Notes: a model not told the origin generated them from the sequence alone. 64,000 bases of DNA from Aotearoamyces nothofagi (GCA_015345905.1 JADDTR010000002.1:248001-312000), one strand, 5' to 3'; counted from the stretch's first letter, positions 1 to 11,065 are shown. Translations and numbers: made by a program.

Positions 1-1093
1 AAGGCCCGTTTGATGATGAATGATTCCTCTTGCATGACAACTTTAACCTCGTCCACTAGTGATTGGAGGCTGGGCTCCACACCAGGAGGATCCGAATCTG
101 GGTCAGCAAGCCTATCCCAAGTGTCTCCATCTGCAGTGACCTCTTCCGTAATCAACTGGCTTCGATCAATGAAGAATTGATGTTGATTCACGAAGAGAGC
201 GACGACGCTTGCTCCTCCATTGAAATCATGCAAAACCCTTGAACATTCCATCATATCGTCAAAGTTCTGTTTGCGATAGCTAGCATCAAACTGTTTCAGG
301 AGGTCTTTTTCCAAAGTTTCTGAAAACTTCTCAATCAATTCCTTCGTGTTATAACCCTTGTATCCTGCAACTCCATTCGTGACACCATTGGTCTTTGAGC
401 CGTTCGTTTGAGACCATGATTTGGGATCCAGCCTTTGACTTATCCTCATAAGCTGTCTTGCAATCACTGCACACCGCACTTTTCCTTCTCCCCCGCCTTG
501 TTTCCGCACTTCTTGTAATGAAGTCAGCTCGCCAGTCTCACTGACCTCAAGCCAGCATTGTATGAGGAAGCTGGCGTCCAGCGCGCGCCTCCGCTGTTTA
601 TCTAAATCTTCGAGCTTTTCCCCAATTTGGACAGCGACATTTCCACCTATGTCTGCTTGGTTACTCCTATCATTTCCTTGGTTTAAAGAGATGTCGAGGG
701 TTTCGAATGAGTCAATGGACTGGTCTAGCTTCCTTCCCAGAGTATCAAGCGTTTGATCATGTTGAAGTTCCGCCCGTCGTACAGAAGTTAATAATTCGGT
801 TTCGCGTTCCTCTAAATCTTCGGAAAGATTGGCAAGCTGTGATAGCGCACCTGGAAGGCCTCAGTAATTGCTGTGTAGGGTGTACGGTCAAGGGATAAAG
901 TACCTTCAAAGGTACGGATTAGAGGTTTGGGATCGAAAGCCTGTTGCGCGGGACCAGAACGTCGATTGACTGGCACTGCGCTATCGGAGAGACTCTCTAC
1001 GAAATCCTTCACAATGAAATCTTTGTTGGAGAAGGTCTCCAAGGTGAAGCTGGGTCCTCGTGGGAATATTGACCTCCCACTAGGTGCCGCCAT
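1..1093 (-). CDS. sec10: Exocyst complex component Sec10 (5' part, runs off the window)
   Basis: N-terminal part of the exocyst subunit Sec10, which tethers secretory vesicles to the plasma membrane at growing hyphal tips. Coding starts at 1093; exon 1 is 904-1093, a 53-bp intron lies at 851-903, and exon 2 runs from 850 off the left edge. The opening region reads FPRGPSFTLETFSNKDFIV, then DFVESLSDSAVPVNRRSG, as in fungal Sec10 proteins. Exon 2 is heptad-rich (ALSQLANLSEDLEERETEL, RRAELQHDQTLDTLGRKLD), the coiled coil expected near the N-terminus of this family, and continues open to VEPSLQSLVDEVKVVMQEE at the edge. It is divergent from nus1, 426 bp between start codons. The identification is by recognised family sequence; the C-terminal two thirds lie outside the window. 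Confidence 0.9.
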
Positions 1094-1519
1094 CCTTCTT
1101 TGCGGATCCTACTGCTTCGGCGGCGTCAGCGAGGTTTCCAAACACAAGCCATTCAATGTGCCCGAGAAGTACACGGTATAAGTTGTATTTATTTAGACGC
1201 GTATATTTTACGTTTGGCCATTGATGCTGGGGTCATGGCTTGTGGATCTATAGAGGCCGCCGTGGCGCCTAAAAAAATGCGGTACGAGCCGAGTTCGTTC
1301 ATATGGAACTTCGCTTTGAACTCGTTACCTTTATCACAAGCCACATCTCAACGCTCTACCTTTGGGCTAAATCAATTCTTCACCAATTTCCGACACTCCC
1401 ACTTTCATAATTCTTCCGCCATCGAGGGGTTTTATAAGAAGCTTGCACCTTGCACAAGCTTTTATTCCTCTTTCGGCACGATCATTAATTATATCACCGA
1501 CCACAGCCAAATTCCAAGA
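1094..1519. promoter_or_regulatory. Divergent promoter region sec10 / nus1
   Basis: Gap of 426 bp between the two start codons. It must hold both promoters. I see no clear TATA box or repeated operator; reading frames across it show no gene-like features. Confidence 0.5.
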
Positions 1520-2647
1520 ATGTCTCGCGCAAGCAGGGAAACCGAGCTGTACCGACATGATGTCAAGAACCGGCACAATCCTTTGACAGCAGAAGAACGA
1601 GAGAAACTAATAAAAGTACATATACCTGCTCAGAAGCTTTTAAGACCACCGTGCTAATATTCTATAGCCGTATCTTCCCACACCACCCTCACGATCACCC
1701 GTACGGAATCAGAATGACACAGCTACAGATATTCGGACAGATGGGAAGCTGAAACCATTATCGATATTAGGCATCAAAAGGTTTCTTAAGAACCAGCTAC
1801 ATGTCTTTCTTTTTGCCATAATACACTCGATATTTTCTATCTACATACGGTTGAGGCAGGCGTACCATGCTGTTATGGATAGGATATTTGCGATATTATA
1901 CTACCACCACCGGACACCAGAGTTGATAAGAAAAGATGTTAAGGGGCTTAGCCGTTTACCCGAACATCTGAGTGTTATACTGAAGCTCGAGGATGGAGGA
2001 AAAGGTGGAGCTGGTCTCGAAACATTAGTAGATGAGGTAGCTGAAATCGCTGCGTGGTGTGCGTGTGCTGGAATACCTATGTTGTCAGTCTACGAGAAGA
2101 CAGGTAAGAAATAGCATGGAACATTGTATAAACTTCACTAATAAGTACAGGCATTCTCAAAGGTTACATCCCAGCAACACACAGGTCCATTATACGAAAG
2201 CTCTCTTCTTACTTTGGCGCCCAATACCCCGCTCTCTCCCTCCGCGCACCCCACGTTCCATCTATGGAATCTGCACCGAGCACATCGACGGCTGATACGG
2301 GCAGCTTGACTCGGAATGATCTTTCAATTCTCCTTCTTTCTGCTGATGATGGCCGAGATTCAATTGTGGATCTCACTAAGACGCTCACCGAAATGGCACA
2401 GCGGTCGAAAATTTCCCCAAAAGACATAACCCAAGAATTGCTTGATGCAGAGATTTCAGAGAGTGTTATGGCCGAACCAGACCTCCTTGTTCTGTTCAGT
2501 CCTTCGGTTGAGCTTTCAGGTTATCCGCCTTGGCAGGTACGACTTGCAGAGATCTTTCACGTTCAGGACAATGAAGGCGTGGGGTATCAAGTTTTCCTTC
2601 GAGCGTTATACAGCTATGCGGACGCGCAGATGCGTTTCGGTAGATAG
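1520..2647 (+). CDS. nus1: Nus1-type subunit of dehydrodolichyl diphosphate synthase
   Basis: Regulatory subunit of the ER cis-prenyltransferase that makes the dolichol backbone for glycosylation. Exons 1520-1615, 1668-2103 and 2151-2647 give 342 aa; introns are 52 and 47 bp and all junctions are in phase. A hydrophobic N-terminal segment (about residues 69-88, HVFLFAIIHSIFSIYI) fits a membrane anchor. The body has the degenerate UPP-synthase fold sequence (EIAAWCACAGIPMLSVYEKTG, PDLLVLFSPSVELSGYPPW) without the Asp-rich catalytic signature of Rer2. The protein ends in RFGR, matching the C-terminal RxG motif known in Nus1/NgBR. A catalytic cis-prenyltransferase is less likely because that signature is missing. 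Its stop is only 7 bp from the stop of the convergent AlkB gene, so the 3' UTRs must overlap. Confidence 0.88.
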
Positions 2648-2654
2648 ATACCCA

Positions 2655-3775
2655 TCATACATTATGCGACCCGACATCTGTCCACAGTATCATCTCCCTG
2701 GACTTTTCGTCCCATTTGAAAACAGGCCCAGGTCCAACATTATAGTTGTAATAGTTCTCCGTCCCTGCTCTGATTAGAACCTTTCTGAAGGTAATGTTAA
2801 TTCTTCCGCCATCTTCCAGATTTCTCCCACTGCGCTTCGGAATTGAATGCAGCCAGTTTGCCTGTGTCTTGCCCCGCATCAAGACCATATCACCACTAGC
2901 AAGGGGCAACTTGATCGATTTAGTCTGTGGCGGGGTTGGCTTATTACCATCTGGTTGAAAGGCTTGTGCTTCATGAGGAAATCTCTTGTAGCACCAAACG
3001 AAAATGACGCTATAGCTGGTACTGGGCCAAGGAAACGCTCATCATCGCTATGGTACGATATGCTATCTGAGCCGGAGGCATAGTAATTTACTAAGCAGAA
3101 ATTGAATTTACTGCCAGTAGCAGCTTCAGTGGTGATACGAAGGTCGTCTAGGCATTCTGGTATGGGGCGAGGTGGGTATTTGGTATAGTGTTTGTCGTTC
3201 TCAACCAGAGTTCGTGCCGCAGTAGTTACCACTTGCCCTGATCCATTGAAGCGGGCAGTTTCATCAAGTCCGAAGACTGTAGTATATCTTGCTTTCGTTA
3301 GTATGGGGCAGTTTGTAGTTAATGTCAACATGCCTTGGTGTTCGTATCTGAGTCTCAACATCTCCGCGTTTAACCTTGTACTCCACGCGATAAAAGGGCA
3401 GCTGACCACGAAGAAATTCGAATAGTTGACGCTCCTGATACTTAGGAATGTAAGGTTGGAAGTAAAGAAGATCCAGGTCAATCTGATCATCTATGACTTT
3501 GCCAATGGTCGACGGGAGGGAGCTGAGGCCGGACGATATTGAAAAGGGGAGAATGGGAATTGAAAATGGATAGGTAGTATGCTTGGAGTATCTTGGGGAC
3601 TAAAAGGCCGGTCAATTCATGCGTTTAAAGAGAGTATAGTGAGACTTACTCCGTTGTCATCCAAAGTATTCTTGGGTTCATCTGCAACGTCAATAGAAGG
3701 CTCAGATATTTGGGTCCTTTTGGCAGAAGGTATGAAGAAAGCATCTAGTGTACGTTTACTGGAATTTGTGGCCAT
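2655..3775 (-). CDS. AlkB-family 2-oxoglutarate/Fe(II) dioxygenase (ALKBH2/3-like)
   Basis: DNA/RNA alkylation repair dioxygenase. Exon 1 is 3650-3775, intron 3582-3649; exon 2 is 3334-3581; a second intron, 3288-3333, has a GC donor (AG/GCATGT) with a TACTAAC branch site; exon 3 runs from 3287 down. The core shows FNFCLVNYYASGSDSI, YHSDDE (HxD iron ligands), NWLHSIPKR (distal His) and GRINITFRKV (Arg for 2-oxoglutarate). The N-terminus KRTLDAFFIP resembles a PCNA-binding PIP box, with K where Q is usual. Reading frame is lost near 2965: the part after KHKP continues in another frame as FQPDGNKPTPPQTKS and then KLPLASGDMVLMRG. Either one base is missing (true lesion or sequence error), or a 23-nt GT...AG stretch at about 2918-2940 is removed, which would also restore frame but is unusually short. 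Function is firm; integrity is uncertain. Confidence 0.85.
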
Positions 3776-4071
3776 TTTTGAAAAATAATGGGTTTTGATC
3801 GGCTTGATCTGCTGGTTGATTTGATGTTATATTACATAGCCTTGCTGACATCATGAATGTGCGCCTCGTCTTTAGCGTGTCAGCCTCGCGAGAGATATTT
3901 TTTGGGACAATTTATCAGCCGCGAATAATAACGCTCTTGTGGTATTCGTTAACGAGCGACCAACATATAGTAGTGAGGGAAAGGAGCATGGTAGGAGATT
4001 AACATGTTGCTATTAAGATACCTCAATTGACAAATTTACAGGACGCCCAAGATAGAACACCTGTTAACGAT
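3776..4071. promoter_or_regulatory. Divergent promoter region alkB-like / trm5
   Basis: About 296 bp between the two starts. A possible trm5 upstream mini-exon lies here: an ATG at 3989 is followed at once by a GT, and an AG at 4042 would join it in frame to the trm5 reading frame. I could not decide between this and a start at 4072. Confidence 0.4.
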
Positions 4072-5779
4072 ATGTTTCGTCCGCCCATACACCGGAGTGC
4101 GAGCGCAGTCCTCGATCGAGCACTGTTCTCAAAGACCATACCTATCGCTGCGGCACGAGTCGCAGAAAAGAAAAATATTGCAAGATGTAGGGCACAGTTT
4201 GAGAAGAGCAAAGACCTTCTCAGGCTAGAGAGAGTCACCTCTGTCCGACAGGATCCAGACCCCATAACCGCTGGGAAGGGCGGGATGTGCTTGCTCCTGA
4301 AGCCCGAGGTGAAGTCAGACGGTAATAGCACCTCGAGGATTGCCTCGTCTTTTCTGACATTTCACAGACCCTACTACCTGGAGTTCTATATTACAGCAGG
4401 CCGTTCATGCACAAGAGATCGGAATAGTGCCATATGATCTGACACTAGACTATAACTACTGGACATACCGTACGTAGCGTTGCAGTGCAGCTCGGCGCTG
4501 GACATTGGATACTGACAATACTGCAGTGGAGGTTATGAAAGCGATATTACCAGAAGAATCGCAAGATGAGATACCAGTTGGCTTCAGTATAGTGGGCCAT
4601 GTTGGTATGCTACCGAGCTCGATTTATCCAAAACTCGTAGACTAACCCGAGTCAGCCCATCTGAATCTCCGAGAACAATATCTACCATATAAGAATTTAA
4701 TAGCGCAAGTGTTAATGGACAAAAACCCGACGGTCAAAACCGTTATCAACAAGACGGACGACGTGGGAACCAACTCCGAGTATCGAACATTTGGCTACGA
4801 GGTGCTGGCCGGGGAGGATGACATGAACGTGGAGATCCGAGAAGAAGAATGCATTTTCCGATTCGACTATTCAAAAGTCTACTGGAATAGTAGGCTCAAT
4901 ACCGAGCATAAGCGACTCGTCACGCTGTTCAATCCCGGCGAGGTAGTATGCGACGTGATGGCCGGAGTTGGACCATTCGCCATACCTGCAGGCAAGAAGG
5001 GCGTGTTCGTATGGGCGAATGATCTCAACCCGGACAGCTATGCGAGCATGAAAGATGCTGTGGCGCGAAACAAGGTATGCATAAGATCGATCCTCTTCCC
5101 CTAGGGTGCTATCATGATGATCAACACATCACGACGGTCAACATAGCCACGAGTTGGACATTGATGAAGTCGCCTTTGACACGGCATCTTGATCTGATAT
5201 CTCTAGCCTCCCTCTCGCGACTCTGCCGAGCGTAATTAGCTAGCAGGTCACTGACATCCTTCCCAGGTCGAGAACCATGTACGTACGTTCTGCGAAGACG
5301 GGCACAAGTTCATCAAGCACGCCGCTGATGACCTCCTCTCCCTCACCGCCAACAACCAAAACACAATCACCATCCCCACCAGACGATCTCGCCACGCAGA
5401 CCCCTCAACACCCACCGCACCACCCAAACGCCTCGTCATCCCCCAGACCATCTCCCACTTCGTCATGAACCTCCCGGCCACGGCCATCGACTTCCTCCCC
5501 TCGTTCCGCGGCCTCTACGCCGGCCACGAGGCCCTCTTCCACCCAAACACAGCGACCAGGCTCCCCACGGTGCACGTGCACTGCTTCTCGACCAAGAGCG
5601 ACGATAACGTCCGCGAGGGCATCGACATCTGCCAGCGCATCACCGAGAAGCTGGGCGCCGAGATCCGGCCCGCGGACGACGAGGTCCTCATCCACGACGT
5701 GCGCGACGTGGCGCCCCTGAAGCGCATGTTCTGCGCCAGCTTCAGACTGCCGGCCGAGGTGGCCTTTGGTAAACGCTAG
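4072..5779 (+). CDS. trm5: tRNA (guanine37-N1)-methyltransferase Trm5
   Basis: Makes m1G37 next to the anticodon, in cytoplasm and mitochondria. Exons 4072-4321, 4368-4469, 4527-4604, 4656-5074 and 5267-5779 sum to 453 aa, all phases consistent; introns are 46, 57, 51 and 192 bp. The start [19 protein letters not shown] matches the usual fungal Trm5 opening; the open frame extends 15 codons further up. Seen: [19 protein letters not shown], the SAM-binding segment [20 protein letters not shown], the following NDLNPDSY, and the active-site motif [11 protein letters not shown]. The 3' end (from 5756) is the first unit of a tandem duplication that continues into the AT-rich island, so the last codons are copied downstream in mutated form. 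A short N-terminal mitochondrial leader may be encoded upstream and would be missed here. Confidence 0.92.
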
Positions 5780-6083
5780 AGGCGCGACGTAGTGAAGCTG
5801 TCTAATAAAACGATACCCCCAGCCGTGCTTTGCTCTTGAAGTTTCAATTGTTGATACAACAGCCTGGATAACTGTTCTCTATATTGTACTCCAACCACGT
5901 CCTATACCTGCTCCCTCTCGAGGTGGCCTTTTGGTAAATATAAATACTAGAGCTGTAATATAGTAAAACTATCTAATAAAATAATATCTCCAGCTGTACT
6001 TTGCTCTCGAAGCTTCGATCTTTGATGTAATCAGTAGAGATAACTATTCTCTAAGAGCCTTGTACTCTAACTTACTCTCTCTT
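5756..6083. repeat. Left-margin tandem duplication of the trm5 3' end, mutated outward to inward
   Basis: Two units with a period of 164 bp: 5756-5919 and 5920-6083. Unit 1 covers the last codons of trm5 and its 3' flank at normal base composition. Unit 2 is alignable along its length (GAGGTGGCCTTT, TCTAATAAAA, CAGCTGTACTTTGCTCT) but carries many C-to-T and G-to-A changes. A third unit seems to start at 6084 (GAGATAGTATTTGGTGAATA) and quickly becomes too AT-rich to follow. The pattern fits repeat-induced point mutation (RIP) acting on a duplicated tract. Confidence 0.8.
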
Positions 6084-6253
6084 GAGATAGTATTTGGTGA
6101 ATATATTATACTGCTCTGTCTATATTCTACTATTAGATATATTGATATATTTTACAACCAAGCTGTCTATACAAACAGACTTTTTATATATTGTATAAAT
6201 AGTACTCTTAGACTATAACTTATATTCTATAAGTTAGAATACTACTACCAACT

Positions 6254-6823
6254 GAATCAATAGCCTCTTTTTACAAGGGTAGAATAGTTCTTACTATTTA
6301 AACAATTAAACAAGACTAGAGTTGAAGTATTTAGAATATAACTAGTTTATATAATACTCTATAGAAAATATTATACAAGCTATATTATTATTAATTTATC
6401 TCTGAACTAGTAGATTATATAATAGATTTAAACATTAATAGTATATTCTAACTACTTTTCTATAATCTCTAGATCTTTTATATTAGACTATATTAAAGAT
6501 CCAGTTCTAGTTAATTGATAATATATTATATTTAACTAAGAAGAAAATCAATTGTTTTTTAAATAGCTTAAAGCTAGAGTAGAAATCTATATATATCTAA
6601 ATTGAGAATATATTAAACAATATCTATCTTTTTATATATAGTTAGCTTTTTTAAGTTAAATAAACTATTATATTATAAAAATATTCTATAAAGTTAAGTA
6701 TATAGTATTTTCTATAAAATATTATATAATTAACTATATTCTAAATACTCTAATTCTAGTCTTGTTCAATTGTTTAAATAGTAAGAACTATTCTACTCTT
6801 TTTAAAAAGAGACTATTAATTTA
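6254..6823. repeat. Inverted repeat, arms about 123 bp
   Basis: The left arm 6254-6376 and right arm 6700-6823 are reverse complements with mainly C/T or G/A differences. Shared core: AATAGTTCTTACTATTTAAA on the left and its complement on the right. The whole unit is about 570 bp with a 320-bp centre that does not obviously pair. It could be a decayed MITE-like element with long terminal inverted repeats, or two inverted copies of another repeat. Confidence 0.6.
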
Positions 6824-7342
6824 TTTATACAATTTTTAAACAGTCTATTTCTATAGATAGCTATAAAGAAATTATATAACTAATATATATAATTGTTGAA
6901 GCTTAGCTACTTAAAGCTATAGCTTCTAGATTCTAACTATAGTACTATTATAATAGTACCTTATTTAGAAGAGGGGTATTAGAAGCTTTAGACTTCTAAA
7001 GCTTTTTAATTTCTTAAGAATCAGTTTTTATATAGATTATAGTAATCTTTAATTAATATATTCTTATATTCTAATTCTTCTATCTAAAAGGCTAATAGTT
7101 ACTAGATTAGATTAGTTAATAGTCTAGTTTAGTCTAGTTTTAAAAGTAATTTATAGACTGTTTTATAGACTAGACTATTTTAGAATAGTTTAGTTTAGAA
7201 CTAGATTGATATTAATAGTCTAGTCTAGATTCTAATATTATAGACTATTTAAATAGTAAGACTAAACTAAACTATTTTAAAATAGTTCAATTTAATCTAG
7301 AGTAAAATAGTCTAGTTTAGAAAATAGTCTATAACAATTAAA

Positions 7343-7705
7343 TATATTATTAGATTATTAATATTAAAATTAGAATAGTTTAAGATTTTATATATTATTA
7401 GATTATTAATATTAAAATTAGAATAGTTTAAGATTTTATATATTATTATATTACTATTAAATATTACTATTTAGAAAATATAGAAATTTTAAAGGTATAA
7501 TATANNNNNNNNNNNNNNNNNNNNNNNNNNNNNNNNNNNNNNNNNNNNNNNNNNNNNNNNNNNNNNNNNNNAGAATAGTTTAAGATTTTATATATTATTA
7601 GATTATTAATATTAAAATTAGAATAGTTTAAGATTTTATATATTATTATATTACTATTAAATATTACTATTTAGAAAATATAGAAATTTTAAAGGTATAA
7701 TATAT
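7343..7705. repeat. Direct repeats around an assembly gap
   Basis: A roughly 52-bp unit (TAGATTATTAATATTAAAAT ... AGAATAGTTTAAGATTTTAT) occurs twice in tandem at 7343-7446. A 133-bp stretch, 7372-7504, reappears apparently unchanged at 7572-7704, directly after the gap. The gap therefore sits inside a tandem array, and its true length may differ from the N count. Confidence 0.85.
7505..7571. other. Run of N (67 positions), assembly gap
   Basis: Undetermined bases. The same sequence flanks both sides, so this is probably an unresolved tandem repeat. Confidence 0.98.
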
Positions 7706-8596
7706 TTACAATTCTAGATATTATTATATTACTATTTACTATTACTATTATATTAATAACTATAAAATTAGAATTATAGTTAAATTTTTTTTATTTACAA
7801 ATTATAAACCTCTTATACTACTATAAAGGTATAAAACTACTTTACTAGCTATATATCCTTACTCTAGATAGTAATATACTTAGTATAGATTATATATATA
7901 TTAAAAGCTAGAATTTATTAGTTATTTTATTATTAATTAATAGAGAGATTTAACTTACTTTTAAAGAATAAAGTCAAGTATATTTTACTAGTCTTCTAAA
8001 GTATTAAAATAGTAGAAGACTAGTATTATAGACTACTATCTATCTTTATATTCTAGATAATTTTATAAACTAGATACTAAAATACTAATTTTAATAGAAG
8101 AAATCTAATCTCTTTTTAATAGTATTTGATTTTAAGTAGAATATAGACTATTCTTAATTAGTAACTATATATATTAGATAGAGGATTATTTATTATCTAT
8201 CTTTATAGAACAAGAGTTATTTAAAACTCTAGAAGGCTTTAGATAGAAATAAAGCTTATTAGCTCTATAGATTTAATCTTATATAGCTTTAGTAATATTA
8301 TATTATTAATAGTTTATTAATACCTTAATATATAAAGAGATATATAAAGTAGTACAAGTATTTATAATATAAGATTAATAGTCTAAAGTAATAGAAGAAG
8401 AGATAGAGAGTATATTTATCTTAGTTTTAAAGACTAATCTTCTTAGATAACTTTTTTATTTAAGGTATTATAAATTATAATACTATTAGATTAGTTAAAA
8501 TCTAGATATTCTATATTACTATTATATATTACTATATTTACTTTAATAAAGAGATTAGATCTTAAAGAAAAAGAAGAAGAGAGTAAAAACAAATAG

Positions 8597-8850
8597 ACTA
8601 TTTAATAATCTAGTTTAATCTAGACTAGACTAAACTATAAAAAGCAGTCTAGTCTAGTCTTTAAGTATCTTGATTTTTAAATAGTCTATATTATAGTCCT
8701 TAAGACTAGACTAGTATTTATAGTCTAGTTTAGTCTAAACTACTTTGAAAAATAGTCTATATTATAATCCTTGAGATTGGACTAGTATTTATAGTTTAGT
8801 TTAATCTAGACTACTTTGAAAAACAGTCTATATTATATAGCTCAAGACTG
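8597..8850. repeat. Tandem 70-85 bp units rich in AGTCTAG
   Basis: The string ATAGTCTATATTATAGTCCT and its variants recur at about 8685, 8755 and 8825, each followed by AGACTAGACTAGTATTTATA or a close form. The stretch 8597-8770 also matches the reverse complement of about 9540-9690. These are nested remnants of a repeat family, also seen around 7110-7220 and 9170-9240. Confidence 0.6.
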
Positions 8851-8852
8851 AA

Positions 8853-10083
8853 CTATAAATAATAGTCTAGTCTAGTTTAGTTCAGTCTAGACTATTTATT
8901 AGTTATATAGACAGTAATACTTTATAGTAATACTAGAAGCTTTAATTATATTACTTGAGTTATATAGATAGTAATATTTAATAATAATACTATTCGATTT
9001 CAATTATATTTAAAATTACAATTCTATATTTTAGACTTTTAAACTATTAGACTTCTAAACTCTTCTTTACTAAATTGTCTAGCTCTTTATAGAACTTAAT
9101 TTATCTATACTCTAATTATTATCTAATACTCTCTTTTGTCTTAGTTTTAGTATTGATTAGACTATCTAATAGTTCAATTTAGTCTAGTCTTAAAAGTAAT
9201 TTATAGACTGTTTTAAAGACTAGACTATTTAGATCTAGATTAAACTAGACTATAAATAAACAATCTAGTCTTAAATAGAAAATAGAGACCATTTTTAGAA
9301 ATAGTTTAGTTTAGACCAAACTAGACTATATAGTCTAGTCTAGACTATAAAGAACTGTTCTTAGAACTCTTATAACTATTTTTAGAAAAAAGATTTTATA
9401 ACTTTTCTTATCTATATAGAATAGTAATATTCAATAGTAATACTTTTAATATTAGAATTATAAAAAAAGTAGTAATTAGAGTATTTAGAAAAGAAATAGT
9501 CTAAGATCTCTAGAACTAGACTAGACTATTTCTAAATAGTTTAGTCTAGTCTAGACTATTTATTTATAGTTCAGTTTTAAGAACTATAATATAGACTATT
9601 TAAAAATCAAGGTATTTAAAGACTAGACTAGACTGCTTTTTATAGTTTAATCTAGTTTAGACTATTTATTTACAGTCTAGTCTAGCTAGTCTAAAGTAGA
9701 GATATTAGAGAATAAGATAGATATATTAAACTTATCTCTTATATAGTAAGTATTATAATAAATATAGAGGATAGAAATATCAATACTAAGACCAAGATAA
9801 AAGAGGATATTAGATAATAATTAGAATATAAATAAATTAAATTCTATAAAGAGCTAGATAATTTAGAAAAGAAGAGTTTAGAAGTCTAAGAATTTATAAA
9901 TCTAAAATATAAAATAGCAATTTTAAATATAATTGAAATCAAATAATATTACTATTAGATATTACTATTTATATAACTTAAGTAATATAATTAAAGCTTT
10001 CTAGTATTACTATTAAATATTACTATCTATATAATCTATAAATAGTCTAGATTGAACTAAACTAAACTAGACTATTATTTACA
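8853..10083. repeat. Large inverted repeat, arms about 305 bp
   Basis: Left arm 8853-9157 and right arm 9779-10083 are reverse complements over their whole length, with scattered transition differences (for example AAGCTTTAATTATATTACTT on the left). The spacer is about 620 bp. This is the largest structured object in the island. It may be the ends of a decayed DNA transposon or two inverted copies of one element; no coding remnant lies between the arms. Confidence 0.7.
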
Positions 10084-10099
10084 ATCTAGTCTAGTTAAT

Positions 10100-11065
10100 C
10101 TATATACTTTTCTTTACTCTAGACTTTATTCTAGCTTTATATACTTTAGTAGAATAGTAGAGTAATATATAGAATTATTAATCTAAATATAATATAGTAG
10201 TATAATATTAATATAAAGAAAGAAAGCAAGAGTAAAATAAGTATATAAATATATATAAATATATATATATCTATATATATTATTGTTATTATTGTTATTA
10301 TATTAATATAGTAGCTAGTAAGTTATAATATAGATTTCTACTTCTATCTGCTTTTGTACTTCTATTTTATATTATATAATTGTCTCTATTTTAGCTCTAT
10401 ATATTCTAGTAGAGTAGTAGAGTAATAGAACAGTATATAAAATATAGAATTATCAATCTAAATATAATATAGTAGTATAATATTAATATAAAGAGAGAGA
10501 GTAAAAGTAAAACAAGTATATAAATAAATATATCTATAAATAAATCTATATATATATATATATTATCATTGTTGTTATATTAATATAATAGCTAGCAAGT
10601 TATAATATAGATTTCTATCTCTATCTGCTCTTGTACTTCTGCTTTATACTATATAATTGTCTTTACTTTAGCTCTATATACTTTAGTAGAGTAATAGAGT
10701 AGTATATAGAATATAGGATTGTCGATCTGAATATAGTATAGTAGTACAATATTGGTATAAAGAGAGAGAGCAAGAGGAAGACAAGTATATATAAATAAAT
10801 AAATATTTCTATATATATATCATCATCGTCGTCGTTGTATTAGCATAGCAGCCAGCAAGTTATAATACAGAATTCCACCCCCACCCGCCCTTGCACTCCC
10901 GCCTTGCACTCACACGCGCTCCTCCCTGCTCCGGGCTCTGCTCCGCTGCTCTGCTGGAGCGTGCAGAGCCAGAGCAACACGCAGGACGCAGGGTTGTCGA
11001 TCCGAATACAGCACAGCAGCACAACATTAGCATAAAGAGAGAGAGAGAGAGAGAGAAGCACAAAA
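10100..11065. repeat. Right-margin tandem repeat with a mutation gradient
   Basis: At least three, probably four, units of about 260-277 bp. The marker AGTTATAATA lies at 10321, 10598 and 10858. The outermost unit (about 10820-11065) is GC-normal with text such as CACTCCCGCCTTGCACTCAC; the next ones inward carry the same text with C turned to T and G to A. Each unit ends in a GA-rich run (AAAGAGAGAGAG). This mirrors the left margin. Confidence 0.85.

Larger units (their letters stand above)
5785..10860. other. AT-rich, gene-free island with RIP-like decay
   Basis: About 5 kb almost without CpG. Most remaining C is followed by T (and G preceded by A), so CTAG and AGTCTAG strings dominate. No open frame of gene length exists on either strand. 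It contains direct and inverted repeats at several scales and one assembly gap. The likely origin is one or more transposable elements destroyed by RIP, but no protein domain survives to name a family. Such islands are usually heterochromatic in Pezizomycotina. Edges grade into normal DNA through tandem repeats on both sides. Confidence 0.85.

Noticed and set aside
5785-10860. Attempt to name a transposon family in the AT island
   Set aside because: No protein-level remnant is readable, so a family name would be a guess.
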